Shown here piece after piece: positions 24,020 to 34,303 of a stretch of 64,000 bases of DNA (the stretch's first letter is position 1; each line of letters opens with the position of its first letter). The stretch comes from Chryseobacterium elymi (GTDB taxonomy: Bacteria; Bacteroidota; Bacteroidia; Flavobacteriales; Weeksellaceae). Below the pieces are notes generated by a model. It searched no databases, had not been told where the DNA came from, and saw only the letters and a program-made list of their open reading frames with translations. Position numbers and translations under genes: made by a program. The stretch lies in the NCBI RefSeq assembly GCF_003385495.1, contig NZ_QNUH01000001.1, positions 186,001 through 250,000 on the forward strand, written 5' to 3'.

Positions 24020-26344
24020 CTAGAATGCTCCTTCCGTTGACTTTTCCAGTTCACGGGCAGATTTCAAAAATTCTTTCACATCCATTTCTTTAAAAAAGAG
24101 CAGGCCATGTGTTGCCCTGAGACGCGGACTTTCATTATCGTAGAAATAAGGTTTCCCTAAAACCAGCTGAACATCTTTCAGTTGTTCTACCCACGTCTGA
24201 ATGGAAAGATGACTGAATTTCCCATCATAACGATAACTTGGGAACGAAGCATCCACCTGGCTCATGTAACTGTTAGTAAAGCTTTCATCCATCGTACTCA
24301 TGGCATTCAGCGATACAGGGAAAATATGGGTGACATCCGCTGCATTAAACTGGTACCAAACATTTCTGTACCCCCAGATTTTAATATTTGAAAGATCTTT
24401 TTCTTTGCCCCATTCCCTTACTGCTTCGGCTATGGCCTGCAGAACTTTGTAATGGGTGTCAGGACCGCTGCCTTCGGGATCAAATGCCAGGCTGATTACG
24501 GTAGGATTTATCTCCCGCAGCTGTTTGAGGATCGGGATAACATCTCTTTCCCGGTTGGGTTTCTCCGTAAAAATCGCACCGGTATAAAATCCCAGTCTCA
24601 GATGATGAACATTTTTGGTTCTCACTCCAAAGTGTGCCCATACCAGCTCTTCTTCATATTCACGAATCATTCCTTTTAAAGTCTGGATCTTTGGCTCAGG
24701 ATTTTGTCCGTCATAACTGAAATTCACGGCAGTGATGATTTCACTGATCCTGGTTTCCATATCCTGTCTGTTTTTGAGATTCCAGAGCTCAACAATATTC
24801 CTTACCACTCTGTGGGAAACGGCTCTCGATCTTTCGTAAGCACTTCCGGAGGCAATATTGATCAGGTAATGGTAGACGTCTTTATCTTTTTTATTTTTAT
24901 ATCCTGCCTCAAAAAAATCGGCGTACTGAAGCATTTCTATTTCGTCTTTCTTCACAAAATAAAGTGCATCATTCAGAATTTTTATGAGAAACTTATTAGT
25001 GACCGCCGTAAATCCTGAAGTAAGAACCGAATAATGGGATGCATTGGTCTCATTACGCGACTGATAGTGGATATAAGGCAGCAATCCTAAAGAAATATCA
25101 TCGTGATGCGGTCCTGTATGGTAAAAAACTTCGCTGCTGAGCCTTTCTGTTCCTTTTTTGATTTTTCCGTTAATGGAATCAATGACAGATTGAACGGTAT
25201 GTTCTCCAAGGCCGGGAATAAGCTGTGTATACTGATCTTCTCTGAGATCATCCAATGTTAGATGTTCCGCATATTTATTCAGCTTCCGTGTCAGGGACAT
25301 GACGGCTTTGTCTGTTTTTTCCTGTGACCAGCTGCCGGAACGGTAGTAATCATCAATATAATCATTCAGCATACTTGCCGCTCCCAGTGTAATATAGAAT
25401 CTTCCATTCTGGAGCCCTGCAAGAACAGAGGCCGGATATATGTTGGATGGCGGAAGCTCAAGAGCATTTTTTATCACAGGAGCCTTTGCTTCTCCTGCCG
25501 CGAAAATAATGGCTACGGCATCTTTGTTATAGGTAATGGTTTCCAAACCAATGGTAATCACCATCCTTTCCTTTGAAATTTCAATCCCTCCGAGATCTCC
25601 TGCCGCGACAGCCTGGGTTTCGAAATTGGTGGCCGTAAGCCGGGTGGTAGAGTAAGGATCGGAACCTTTGATATTGAAGGCAATATGGCCATCGGGGCCT
25701 ATTCCTCCCAGAAAAAAGCCTATCCCTCCCAATCCACGGATTTTCTGCTCATATTCTGAGCACCAGTTATCAATTAAGAAAATCGATTCTTTCTGTAGTT
25801 TTTCCAAAGGATTTCGGGCTTCACGGTATCTCAGCTCAAGGTTTACTTTATTATCCGGGAAAACTTCCTTAAAACTCTTGCTCTCTGCTAAAGGAATTTC
25901 ATTGGAATTGATGAGCAGTGCATTTTCACGTTTCAGTCCAAAACCTTCGATATAATACTTATTCACGTAATGGTAAAAGCTATTCGCCTGGGATGACTTT
26001 ATAGGATAAAATTCATCAATCTGAACAAAATAAAGATCTGCCAGTGAAGGTTTATCCTGAAAAATTAATCCGTGTTTCTTCCTCAGTTCAAGGATTCTTT
26101 CGTTTTGCCAGTTTTCAAGGATATGTTTGGTCCAGAAAATAAAATATTCCGGCGTTTTACCTGTAGGAAGACTGATGACTCCGGTTGGGTTTTCATGAAC
26201 CCATTCCAGGAAGCGTAGTGCTGTAAGCATTCCTAAATCCGGAAAATTATCTACAACGATATAGGGAACATTTACCTTATTGTTGCGTGGAACATTATTT
26301 ATAAATGATTGTTCTACGGGCGTAAAAGTTTTGTTCTTTTCCAT
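24020..26344 (-). CDS. nagB: Glucosamine-6-phosphate deaminase-like protein fused to a PIG-L deacetylase domain
   Basis: 774 residues, two domains. Residues about 25-340 are NagB-like (GVISLPTGKTPEY phosphate loop, QIDEFYP, GGIGPDGHIAFN). Residues about 395-620 carry HTGPHHDDISLGLLPYI, the zinc site (HxDD) of PIG-L/LmbE N-acetylglucosamine deacetylases. A single polypeptide could thus remove the acetyl group and deaminate GlcN-6-P, feeding GlcNAc from N-glycans to fructose-6-P (inference). Long NagB-PIG-L proteins are known in Bacteroidota. No signal peptide, so cytoplasmic. It lies between the GH125 and GH18 genes. Confidence 0.88.
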   Translation of the reverse strand: MEKNKTFTPVEQSFINNVPRNNKVNVPYIVVDNFPDLGMLTALRFLEWVHENPTGVISLPTGKTPEYFIFWTKHILENWQNERILELRKKHGLIFQDKPSLADLYFVQIDEFYPIKSSQANSFYHYVNKYYIEGFGLKRENALLINSNEIPLAESKSFKEVFPDNKVNLELRYREARNPLEKLQKESIFLIDNWCSEYEQKIRGLGGIGFFLGGIGPDGHIAFNIKGSDPYSTTRLTATNFETQAVAAGDLGGIEISKERMVITIGLETITYNKDAVAIIFAAGEAKAPVIKNALELPPSNIYPASVLAGLQNGRFYITLGAASMLNDYIDDYYRSGSWSQEKTDKAVMSLTRKLNKYAEHLTLDDLREDQYTQLIPGLGEHTVQSVIDSINGKIKKGTERLSSEVFYHTGPHHDDISLGLLPYIHYQSRNETNASHYSVLTSGFTAVTNKFLIKILNDALYFVKKDEIEMLQYADFFEAGYKNKKDKDVYHYLINIASGSAYERSRAVSHRVVRNIVELWNLKNRQDMETRISEIITAVNFSYDGQNPEPKIQTLKGMIREYEEELVWAHFGVRTKNVHHLRLGFYTGAIFTEKPNRERDVIPILKQLREINPTVISLAFDPEGSGPDTHYKVLQAIAEAVREWGKEKDLSNIKIWGYRNVWYQFNAADVTHIFPVSLNAMSTMDESFTNSYMSQVDASFPSYRYDGKFSHLSIQTWVEQLKDVQLVLGKPYFYDNESPRLRATHGLLFFKEMDVKEFLKSARELEKSTEGAF

Positions 26345-26376
26345 TACGTTTTGTATTTGGTGTTATACGGCAAACC

Positions 26377-27804
26377 TTAAGTCAGCAGGTCAGGGTTCTT
26401 GTTAAAGGTCTCCCATAACAGTTCTCCAAACAGCGTATTGGCCCACGCAAACCATTCTCTGGTGAATTTCTTATCATTGTCTTTATGGAAGGACTCATGC
26501 ATAAAGCCTGTTCCTCCATGGGTTTTCTGTAAAGTGTCTATACACCATTTGATTTCCTTTCTGTCTTTTGTCGTAAGGGCTTTCATAATGATGCTCATTG
26601 GCCAGATCATATCAAGACCGATGTGCGGACCGCCGATTCCTTCTGCCAGTTTTCCTTTGAAAAAGAACGGATTATCTTCTGACCAGACATAATTTCTGGT
26701 ATTTATATAAACCGGATCATCAGCTTTTACAGCGTCCAGATAAGGAAGGCCCAGAAGGCTTGGACAGTTGGCATCATCCATTAAATTATAACTGCCGAAT
26801 CCGTTGGTCTCAAAGGCATAAATCTTTCCGTACTCAGGATGGTCATAGATTCCATATTTCTTGATGGCTGCATCTACCTCATCTGCCAGGCTATTTAATT
26901 GCCGGGTCAAGGTTTTTTCGTTTTTGATCTGTGACACCATTTCTGCCGCCTGGCGTAAGCTTACTACAGCAAATAAATTGGAAGGGATCAGGAAAGCATA
27001 GATCGTAGCATCATCACTAGGACGGAACATAGAATTGATCAATCCTACGGGGTTTGTCGGATAACCATAACCACCCATCGGAATCCCGTCTGTGGCCCAT
27101 GCTGTTGTACGCTCGAATTTGTAAGGGCCTAGGTCTGTTTTTCTCTGTTGTTCTACGAAAGTTTGTAAAGTCAGTTTGATTCCCTGTAACCAATTGTTAT
27201 CAAAAGGTTTTATATCTCCTGTTGTTTTCCAGAAATGGTAAGCCAAACGAATAGGATAACAAAGTGAATCTATTTCCCATTTTCTTTCGTGGATCCCGGG
27301 TTTCATGTCGGTATGATCGTATTCTTTCCATTTGCTTATCTTATTATTATCATTATAAAAAGCATTGGCATAAGGGTCTTTCAGAATGAATTCTGTCTGC
27401 TTGTGAATCACTCCGGAGATGAGTTTATGTAATTTCTCGTCTTTCTTAGAAAACTGCAGGTAGGGGAAAACCTGTGCTGAGCTGTCGCGAAGCCACATGG
27501 CATCTATATCTCCTGTAATAACGTATGTATCAGGATTTCCATTAATTTCTTTATAAAAAACGGTGGTATCTAAAGTATTGGGAAAGCAGTTTTCAAAGAG
27601 CCACGACAGTTCTTTATTCTTCACTTTCTTTTTAAAAGCTGTGATGGCATTCTCTACCGCGTCACTGGTAAAATGTCTTTTATTTTTCGGAACGCGGACC
27701 ACAGGAAAATCTTCCATGCTCAACGTTTTAGCAAAAACATTTTGAGTAAACAGTAATCCCGCTCCTGCTATTGCACTTGTCTTTATAAATTTTCTCCTTT
27801 CCAT
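26377..27804 (-). CDS. GH125 family exo-alpha-1,6-mannosidase
   Basis: 475 residues (former DUF1237). The N-terminus MERRKFIKTSAIAGAGLLF is a twin-arginine-type signal, predicting export of the folded enzyme to the periplasm. The (alpha/alpha)6 domain shows ITGDIDAMWLRDSSAQVFPYL, KWEIDSLCYPIRLAYHFW and HESFHKDN, all GH125 landmarks. GH125 enzymes remove alpha-1,6-linked mannose, complementing the GH92 enzymes on N-glycan cores. 31 nt after GH92, 32 nt before the NagB fusion, so operonic. Confidence 0.93.
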   Translation of the reverse strand: MERRKFIKTSAIAGAGLLFTQNVFAKTLSMEDFPVVRVPKNKRHFTSDAVENAITAFKKKVKNKELSWLFENCFPNTLDTTVFYKEINGNPDTYVITGDIDAMWLRDSSAQVFPYLQFSKKDEKLHKLISGVIHKQTEFILKDPYANAFYNDNNKISKWKEYDHTDMKPGIHERKWEIDSLCYPIRLAYHFWKTTGDIKPFDNNWLQGIKLTLQTFVEQQRKTDLGPYKFERTTAWATDGIPMGGYGYPTNPVGLINSMFRPSDDATIYAFLIPSNLFAVVSLRQAAEMVSQIKNEKTLTRQLNSLADEVDAAIKKYGIYDHPEYGKIYAFETNGFGSYNLMDDANCPSLLGLPYLDAVKADDPVYINTRNYVWSEDNPFFFKGKLAEGIGGPHIGLDMIWPMSIIMKALTTKDRKEIKWCIDTLQKTHGGTGFMHESFHKDNDKKFTREWFAWANTLFGELLWETFNKNPDLLT

Positions 27805-27835
27805 TATACTTTTAATATTTCGTTATATTTTTGAT

Positions 27836-30070
27836 TTATTTTACAGGCTTACTTCCCATTACAAATTTCAGTTCACCACCATTCATAATATCACTGTGAT
27901 TAATTTCCCAGCTTTTGAACTCTTTTCCGTTCAGGAATATTTTCTGAACATAAATGTTTTTATCTGATACCTTATCCGCTATTACTGTGAAGGTTTTTCC
28001 ATTTTCCAGCTTTAAGGATACTTTGGGAAACTGTGGTGCACCAATAGCATATACAGGCTTTCCGGGAGTCACCGGATAGAATCCTAATGAAGAGAAAATA
28101 TACCACGCAGACATCTGGCCGCAATCTTCGTTGTTGACAATCCCGTCCGGTTTTGCCGCGTACATATTATCCCGGATGAATTTGACCATTTTCTGGGTTT
28201 TGTAAGGAGCTCCCGCATAGTTGTACAGGTATGGAACATGGTGTCCCGGCTCATCACCAAATCCCAGAGAACCGATGAATCCTGAAATATCTACATGCTG
28301 CTCACCAATCATCTTAAGTTCTTCGGTAAAAGTTCTATCTAATTTTTCTTCAAAACCTTTTTTTCCGCCATATAAGTTCATCATTTCATCGATCTTATGG
28401 GGAACAAAGAAATCATAAGCCCAGATATTTCCGGAAACCCAGTGGGGCTGAAGTTTTTTCCAGTCGTTCAAAGTAAAATTCGGAAGGAATTCTCCGTTTT
28501 TCTGTTTTGGCCAGAAATGATTATTTTCTTTGTTAAAGGTATTAAGAAAGCTCATAGAACGTTTCTTATACACTTCCGCTTCGTCTTTTTTACCTAATTT
28601 TTCGGCAAGCTGCTGAATACACCAATCGTCATACGCATATTCCAGCGTTGCTGAAACTGAAGCACCGTTTTCGGATGGCGTGTAGCCTAACTTGATATAA
28701 TCATTAAGACCCCCGCCACCATCGCTGCTGCTCATTTTGTCCGTTAAGGAAGCATCTTTCATTGCTGCAAATGCTTTCTCCTGATCGATACCCGGTACGC
28801 CTTTGGAAATAGCATCCCAGATTACCGATACACTATGATATCCTAGCATACAGAAGTTATCATAACCGCACAATTCCCAGATCGGCATGTGATCTTTACG
28901 GTCTGTATACCTGCTGATCAGTGAGTTGGCAAATTCTTTTGTATGCTTCTGATCCATAATGGTCAGCAAAGGATGTGTCGCCCTGAATCCGTCCCAATAG
29001 GAATACGTACTGTAGTTGGTAAACCATTTGGTATTCATATTTTCCTGAGCAGCTACATAATCTCCGTTAGTATCCATATACAGATTAGGAGCAATGAAGG
29101 TGTGGTATACTCCGGTATAGAAGATTTTTCTCTGGTCATCCGTACCGCCGGTCACCTGGAATCTGTTTATTAGATCTCTCCAGGTATTCTGAGCCGTTTC
29201 TTTAGCTTTTGCAAAATCTACGTTTTTAGCTTCGGCATCAAAGTTTTCCTGAGCACCTTCCGTACTTACAGGAGATAAGGAAACTTTTACTTCGATGCTT
29301 TCATTCTCCTCTGTTGAAAATCTCACGAAAGCTTTAGCATCTTTAGCAAGCGCTATTTTTTCGTTTTCTTTTATTTTTCCTTCAGAATAAGTTCCATAGG
29401 ATTTAAAAGGTTTTGAAAATTCCATCACGAAATAAGCAAAACGTTTTCCGCCCCAGCCGTTGCTGTAGCAATATCCTTTGATCTTATTGTTTCCTTCTAT
29501 GCTTACCAGCGTATGGTAAATATTCCCGAAAATTTTATTGGTAGGATCAATGATGACATTGGATTCTTCACTCTTTGGGAAGGTATATTTATGGAAACCT
29601 ACTCTCGGAGAAGCGGTCAGCTCGGCTTTAATTCCGTAGCTGTCCAACATCACGGAATAATATCCCGGTGAAGCCGTTTCTTTTTCATGACTGAATGTCG
29701 ACCGGTAGCCACTTTCCGGTTTGTCTTCTGAACCTGGAAGCATTTTTATTTTTCCAACGGTTGGCATCACCAAAATATCCCCTAAATCTGCCCAGCCTGT
29801 CCCACTAAGGTGATTATGACTGAATCCCATGATAGTTTTGCTGCTGTAATGGTACCCTGAACACCAATCCCAGTCACCGCTCTTGGTATTCTGATCCGGA
29901 CTGAGCTGGATCATTCCAAAAGGCGTAGTCGCTCCGGGAAATGTATGGCCGTGTCCTCCTGTTCCGATGAAAGGATCTACCCATGAAAGAACATCATCCT
30001 TCCGTTGCTGGGCATTTCCCACATGAAAAAACAGGATCATTGATAAAAATATAAGCAGTTCTTTTTTCAT
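27836..30070 (-). CDS. GH92 family alpha-mannosidase (PUL copy 2)
   Basis: 744 residues from the ATG at 30070 (another ATG lies 6 nt upstream). Signal peptide ends HVGNAQ. DPFIGTGGHGHTFPGATTPFGMIQLSPD at the start and NNEDCGQMSAWYIFSSLGFYPV near the end are the classical GH92 motifs, closer to well-studied Bacteroides members than copy 1. Predicted Ca-dependent exo-alpha-1,2/1,3-mannosidase acting in the periplasm or at the surface. The reverse-coded neighbours make a GH130-GH92-GH125 cassette. Confidence 0.94.
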   Translation of the reverse strand: MKKELLIFLSMILFFHVGNAQQRKDDVLSWVDPFIGTGGHGHTFPGATTPFGMIQLSPDQNTKSGDWDWCSGYHYSSKTIMGFSHNHLSGTGWADLGDILVMPTVGKIKMLPGSEDKPESGYRSTFSHEKETASPGYYSVMLDSYGIKAELTASPRVGFHKYTFPKSEESNVIIDPTNKIFGNIYHTLVSIEGNNKIKGYCYSNGWGGKRFAYFVMEFSKPFKSYGTYSEGKIKENEKIALAKDAKAFVRFSTEENESIEVKVSLSPVSTEGAQENFDAEAKNVDFAKAKETAQNTWRDLINRFQVTGGTDDQRKIFYTGVYHTFIAPNLYMDTNGDYVAAQENMNTKWFTNYSTYSYWDGFRATHPLLTIMDQKHTKEFANSLISRYTDRKDHMPIWELCGYDNFCMLGYHSVSVIWDAISKGVPGIDQEKAFAAMKDASLTDKMSSSDGGGGLNDYIKLGYTPSENGASVSATLEYAYDDWCIQQLAEKLGKKDEAEVYKKRSMSFLNTFNKENNHFWPKQKNGEFLPNFTLNDWKKLQPHWVSGNIWAYDFFVPHKIDEMMNLYGGKKGFEEKLDRTFTEELKMIGEQHVDISGFIGSLGFGDEPGHHVPYLYNYAGAPYKTQKMVKFIRDNMYAAKPDGIVNNEDCGQMSAWYIFSSLGFYPVTPGKPVYAIGAPQFPKVSLKLENGKTFTVIADKVSDKNIYVQKIFLNGKEFKSWEINHSDIMNGGELKFVMGSKPVK

Positions 30071-30188
30071 AATCATAATAGGGAAATCTTAAAAATTTCT
30101 CAAGATAGGAGTTTATTTAACAATATAAAAACCGAAACAATGATTTCAACAAGCAGTGATCGGTATATTATTTATATTTTGAATCCGC

Positions 30189-31160
30189 TTACAGCGAATT
30201 CTTTTTCATAAAATCAATAATTTCAGAAATATATCCAAACGCAATGGCCACAACGGTATCCGCTGCTCCATAATATACAGTTACCTTATCTCCTTCTGAA
30301 AGGGCAGCACACGGGAAAACCACATTAGGAATATCTCCCGTAAGTTCATACAATTCTGCCGGAGCCAGTAAATAAGGTTTCGTTCTGTGCAATACTTTTG
30401 ACGGATCTTCAAGATCAAGCAGTGATGCTCCCATAGAATAACGGAACCCTCTGCAGGTATTGATCACCCCGTGATAAAAAAGCAGCCACCCTTCATCCGT
30501 TTTAATCGGAACAGGTCCTGCCCCTATTTTTGTACATTGCCATGCACTGTCTTCAAACGGCGCCACCTTCATCACGCAACGGTGCTCGCCCCAGTATTTC
30601 ATATCCGGACTGTAGCTGATATAGATATCTCCGAAAGGCGTATGCCCGTTATCGCTGGGTCTGCTCAGCATAGCATATTTACCGTTTATTTTCTCAGGGA
30701 AAAGAACCCCGTTTCTGTTGAAGGGAAGGAATGCATTTTCGCACTGAAAGAATTCCTTAAAATCAAAAGTATAGGCAATTCCGATAGTCGGCCCATGGTA
30801 TCCGTTACACCATGTGATCCAATATCGGTCTTCTATAAAGGCAACACGGGGATCATATTTATAATCCGATTCTATCATTTCTGTATTTCCGGCTTTCATA
30901 TCAATTGGGTCATGATTGATCTCCCAATTGATCCCATCTTTACTGAAACCTGCAAAAATATTCATCTGCACTGCTTTGTTATCGCAACGGAAAACTCCCG
31001 CGAACCCATCTTCAAAAGGAACCACCGCACTGTTAAAAATGCTGTTGGACGTAGGTATTGCATATCTGTTGATAATCGGATTTGCAGAGTAACGCCACAT
31101 GATATCACGGCTATCTTCCGGACGATCCTGCCAAGGGATCTTTGCTGGTTGAAATGTCAT
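30189..31160 (-). CDS. GH130 family beta-1,4-mannosyl-N-acetylglucosamine phosphorylase
   Basis: 323 residues, five-bladed propeller family. [30 protein letters not shown], the [15 protein letters not shown] catalytic Asp region, and [29 protein letters not shown] are typical of GH130 subfamily 2, whose members phosphorolyse Man-beta-1,4-GlcNAc (and mannooligosaccharides) to Man-1-P plus GlcNAc. There is no signal peptide, so it acts in the cytoplasm after import, probably by the MFS protein encoded just upstream. Exact substrate is inference from context. Confidence 0.92.
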   Translation of the reverse strand: MTFQPAKIPWQDRPEDSRDIMWRYSANPIINRYAIPTSNSIFNSAVVPFEDGFAGVFRCDNKAVQMNIFAGFSKDGINWEINHDPIDMKAGNTEMIESDYKYDPRVAFIEDRYWITWCNGYHGPTIGIAYTFDFKEFFQCENAFLPFNRNGVLFPEKINGKYAMLSRPSDNGHTPFGDIYISYSPDMKYWGEHRCVMKVAPFEDSAWQCTKIGAGPVPIKTDEGWLLFYHGVINTCRGFRYSMGASLLDLEDPSKVLHRTKPYLLAPAELYELTGDIPNVVFPCAALSEGDKVTVYYGAADTVVAIAFGYISEIIDFMKKNSL

Positions 31161-31203
31161 AAAGTATTTTTACTTTTTTATTTAATGTATTTAATAAAAT
31201 GAT

Positions 31204-32496
31204 TTAGTGTTCTTTTAGTTTTTCAGGATATGAAAACGGAACCAAAAGGGTCACGACAAAAGCAGGTATGGTAGCAATAAGTACCCAGATAAAAAACATT
31301 TTGTAACCTACCCAATCACTGATCATCCCGCTGAACATCCCGGGAATCATTACCCCAAGATTCATAATCCCGGTTGCAAAAGCGTAGTGAGCAGTTTTAT
31401 GTTCACCCGGTGCGATCTGCTGCATGATGTAAAGCATCAGCCCTACAAAACCGAATCCATAGCCAAAATATTCTACGACCACGGCAAGGCCTACCGGAAG
31501 CAGTTCTGTTGGTTGAAAATAAGCCAATAATGCATATACTATAAATGGAATATTAAAAGCAGAGCACAGCCAGATTAGTGATTTTTTCAGTCCTCTGGCA
31601 GCAATAAAATAACCGGCCAATACAGATCCTAAGATAAATGCCGCTGAACCGTAAGTCCCATAAATAAGCCCAATATCCGATGTGGATAATCCAAGGCCGC
31701 CTGAAGTTCTCGGGGCTTTGAAAAACAAGGGCGCAATCTTTATGGCAAACCCTTCTGCAAAACGGTACAGTATAATGAACAGTACTGCCCATATGATATT
31801 TTTCTTTTTGAAGAAGGAAGTAATGACTTCCAGTAATTCTTTACGGACATTTCCTGCTTTTCTGCTTTCTTTTTCCTGCTTATTTTCTTTCGGTAAAACA
31901 GCATAATGGTACAAAGCCAGGGCAAAAAACAAAAGACCATAAATTCCCATGATGATCATCCAGGCATTGGTGACTCCTTTGGTTTTCTCCAGAACTCCCG
32001 CGAAATAGACCAGAACGCCACTGCTGATGATTTTAGCAAGGTTATAAAAAGCTCCCTGCCATCCGATATATTTTGCCTGCTCTTTATTGGTCAAAAAATT
32101 GATATAGGTACCATCTGCAGCAATATCATGTGTTGCCCCACAAAAGGCAACAACTGCAAAAAGGGCAATGCTGTATTTGAAAAAATCAGGCATCGGCAAG
32201 CTTAGCACAATCAAAGCAAACAGAACTCCTATTGCAAATTGGGTGGCCACTACAAAGAATTTTTTTGTTTTATAAATCTCAAGAAACGGGCTCCAAAGAG
32301 GTTTTAAGGTCCAGGAAAACATAATCAGCGCTGTCCAGAAGGTGATCTTAGAATCTGAAATTCCCATGTCTTTGTACATGATTCCGGAGACCGCATTAAT
32401 GGTTACAAAGGGAATTCCCATTGCAAAATATAATGTTGATATCCAAAAAATCGGTTTTACCGAGCGAATTTCAGAGCTGTTGTTTCCCATATTCAA
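31204..32496 (-). CDS. MFS transporter (candidate Man-GlcNAc importer)
   Basis: 430 residues, about 12 hydrophobic segments, with a long cytoplasmic loop (KENKQEKESRKAGNVRKELL) between the halves. It resembles the MFS members found in Bacteroidota N-glycan and mannan loci. Placed between SusD and GH130, it most likely imports the trimmed disaccharide or free sugars across the inner membrane (inference). The preceding intergenic region holds a 134-bp inverted repeat. Confidence 0.88.
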   Translation of the reverse strand: MNMGNNSSEIRSVKPIFWISTLYFAMGIPFVTINAVSGIMYKDMGISDSKITFWTALIMFSWTLKPLWSPFLEIYKTKKFFVVATQFAIGVLFALIVLSLPMPDFFKYSIALFAVVAFCGATHDIAADGTYINFLTNKEQAKYIGWQGAFYNLAKIISSGVLVYFAGVLEKTKGVTNAWMIIMGIYGLLFFALALYHYAVLPKENKQEKESRKAGNVRKELLEVITSFFKKKNIIWAVLFIILYRFAEGFAIKIAPLFFKAPRTSGGLGLSTSDIGLIYGTYGSAAFILGSVLAGYFIAARGLKKSLIWLCSAFNIPFIVYALLAYFQPTELLPVGLAVVVEYFGYGFGFVGLMLYIMQQIAPGEHKTAHYAFATGIMNLGVMIPGMFSGMISDWVGYKMFFIWVLIATIPAFVVTLLVPFSYPEKLKEH

Positions 32497-32511
32497 ATAA
32501 AATAGTAAAGA

Positions 32512-32645
32512 AAAGAAGGCCTCTCAAAAGCATCATTCCGAATTGAAACGAAACTAAAATTGAAGAATCTTTAAAACAAGTGTTTATCCGATATCTCTTC
32601 TGCCGAAATGAAAAAATTAAATCTAACTTTTGAGACGGCCTCTTT
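32512..32645. repeat. Imperfect inverted repeat between SusD and MFS genes
   Basis: Arms AAAGAAGGCCTCTCAAAAG (32512-32530) and CTTTTGAGACGGCCTCTTT (32627-32645) pair apart from one indel on each side; about 96 nt lie between. It is probably a miniature mobile element remnant or a weak terminator that lowers readthrough from susCD into the enzyme genes. Confidence 0.6.
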
Positions 32646-32673
32646 ATCTTTATAATTGATCTGCTTAAAATTA

Positions 32674-34293
32674 TTACTTTTTATCCCACCATAATTTGGT
32701 TCCGCCTGTATCGGGGCCTCCAAGTAATTGGACAGCTTGTGCATAGTTCAAAGTACTGTTACGGTATTTTGATGGAATAGGGATTCTTCTGATCATAGCA
32801 TCAGTGCTTATCGTTCCCTGGCTATCATTCAATACATTTTTGAAGATGATCGGGTAGCCCGTCCTTCTTTGTTCTGCCCATGCTTCTGCCCCATCAGGAT
32901 AAAGCGCAATCCATTTTTGGGTCATAATTCTTTCTAATTTTCTTTCAAAAGAATCTGTGGCATTCCATTTTATGGTAATTGTACTTAGCTGTGGGTTTCC
33001 CGCCAAAATATCGTTAGAATGATTTTTGGGATCTATATAAGGTGCTTCTGTAGAGGTAGAATTATTTACATAGGCATCATAGCCTCCAGCCTTTCCCCAT
33101 TCTTCTAAAGACACAGAAATTCCCTTATTATAATTGGTTCCTGCATCACCAGCACCCGCATAGCCTCTTATAGCAGCTTCTGCTTTCAAGAACCATGCTT
33201 CAGCAGCAGTAAAAATTTTGCTTTTACCATTTGAGCCAGAAAAGTAATCTCCATTAGCAGAAATAGCTGCTGCCTTTGAGTAGCTTCCGTAACCTGGACT
33301 CAAATCCACACCTTGCCTTACTCCCACATATTGGTTTAATACACCTGCATCGGTTGCAGGCTGTGCATATAAGGAAATTCTCGGATCATTATAACCATTC
33401 ATGTATGCCATTAAAGGGGCTCCGATTTTACAATCACCCCAAGAATAAATAATATCAAATAATGGAGAAGCCTTTCCATAAGAAACCAAAGCATTTTCTG
33501 AAGCGTCATCGATTAATCCGGCAGATGACGCAAGTGCTTCTTCTGCATATTGTTTTGCTTTTGCAGGATCTGCATAGCTGATTCTGATGGCATATCTCAG
33601 TTTCAGAGAGTTGGCCAGCTTTGCCCAATTAGCAGTATTCCCTCCAAAAACCAGGTCAGATTTAGAAATCACCGCTTTATCTTCTACTCCAATTGGTTTT
33701 TGTAATGCAACAATCGCTGCATTAAGATCGGTAACGAAATGATTATAGGCATCTTGTTGAGAGTCAAAATCTGTAATACCATTGGCACCGGGTGTTTCAA
33801 ATTTGCTGTAAATTACCGGCCCGTGAGCATCTGAAACTTTTTGTGCAGCCAAAATTCTTGAAATATTAAGAACCGCTAAAGATTGAGAAAAATCTATTCC
33901 TGGATAATATTTCGGAGCATTTAATTTGAAATTTTTGTATTGCTGATTAACATCTTCCAATTGATTAAGCATAATTCTTTCGTTCCAGCCATCCATCATA
34001 AAATATGTGGTATTGTTTATTCCTCCATTATAACGTGTTGCTGTACTGAAAAAACCACTGTACATATCTGCATTTAAATTAGTTTGCAATTGATAAATCC
34101 AGTTTTGAGGATTTTGCAAATTGCTTTGTATCTGTCTTAAAGGATTGGTAAGCAATGCGAAATCTGCCAAAAGCTGTTCGTCATAAACCCCATTGTATTC
34201 AGAATCTATTTCTTCAAAATTGCCGGTACAGTTCAATAAGGGTAAAAGTCCTATTGTACCCAACATTAATATTTTAAAATATTTATTTTTCAT
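32674..34293 (-). CDS. susD: SusD/RagB-family glycan-binding lipoprotein
   Basis: 539 residues. Lipoprotein signal ends LLPLLNCTGNFEEID. The all-helical SusD-like fold of the SusD-like_2 branch is supported by NPRQIQSN-type start, WNERIMLNQLEDVNQQYKNFK, VSDAHGPVIYSKF and C-terminal WAEQRRTGYPIIFKNVLND plus RRIPIPSKYRNS. It forms the lid of the SusC transporter and binds the incoming glycan. Starts 10 nt after susC. Confidence 0.94.
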   Translation of the reverse strand: MKNKYFKILMLGTIGLLPLLNCTGNFEEIDSEYNGVYDEQLLADFALLTNPLRQIQSNLQNPQNWIYQLQTNLNADMYSGFFSTATRYNGGINNTTYFMMDGWNERIMLNQLEDVNQQYKNFKLNAPKYYPGIDFSQSLAVLNISRILAAQKVSDAHGPVIYSKFETPGANGITDFDSQQDAYNHFVTDLNAAIVALQKPIGVEDKAVISKSDLVFGGNTANWAKLANSLKLRYAIRISYADPAKAKQYAEEALASSAGLIDDASENALVSYGKASPLFDIIYSWGDCKIGAPLMAYMNGYNDPRISLYAQPATDAGVLNQYVGVRQGVDLSPGYGSYSKAAAISANGDYFSGSNGKSKIFTAAEAWFLKAEAAIRGYAGAGDAGTNYNKGISVSLEEWGKAGGYDAYVNNSTSTEAPYIDPKNHSNDILAGNPQLSTITIKWNATDSFERKLERIMTQKWIALYPDGAEAWAEQRRTGYPIIFKNVLNDSQGTISTDAMIRRIPIPSKYRNSTLNYAQAVQLLGGPDTGGTKLWWDKK

Positions 34294-34303
34294 TATTATT
34301 GTA

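Noticed and set aside
30471..31202. A 243-codon open frame on the plus strand opposite GH130
   Set aside because: It mirrors the reading frame of a well-supported GH130 gene, and its translation lacks any family feature.
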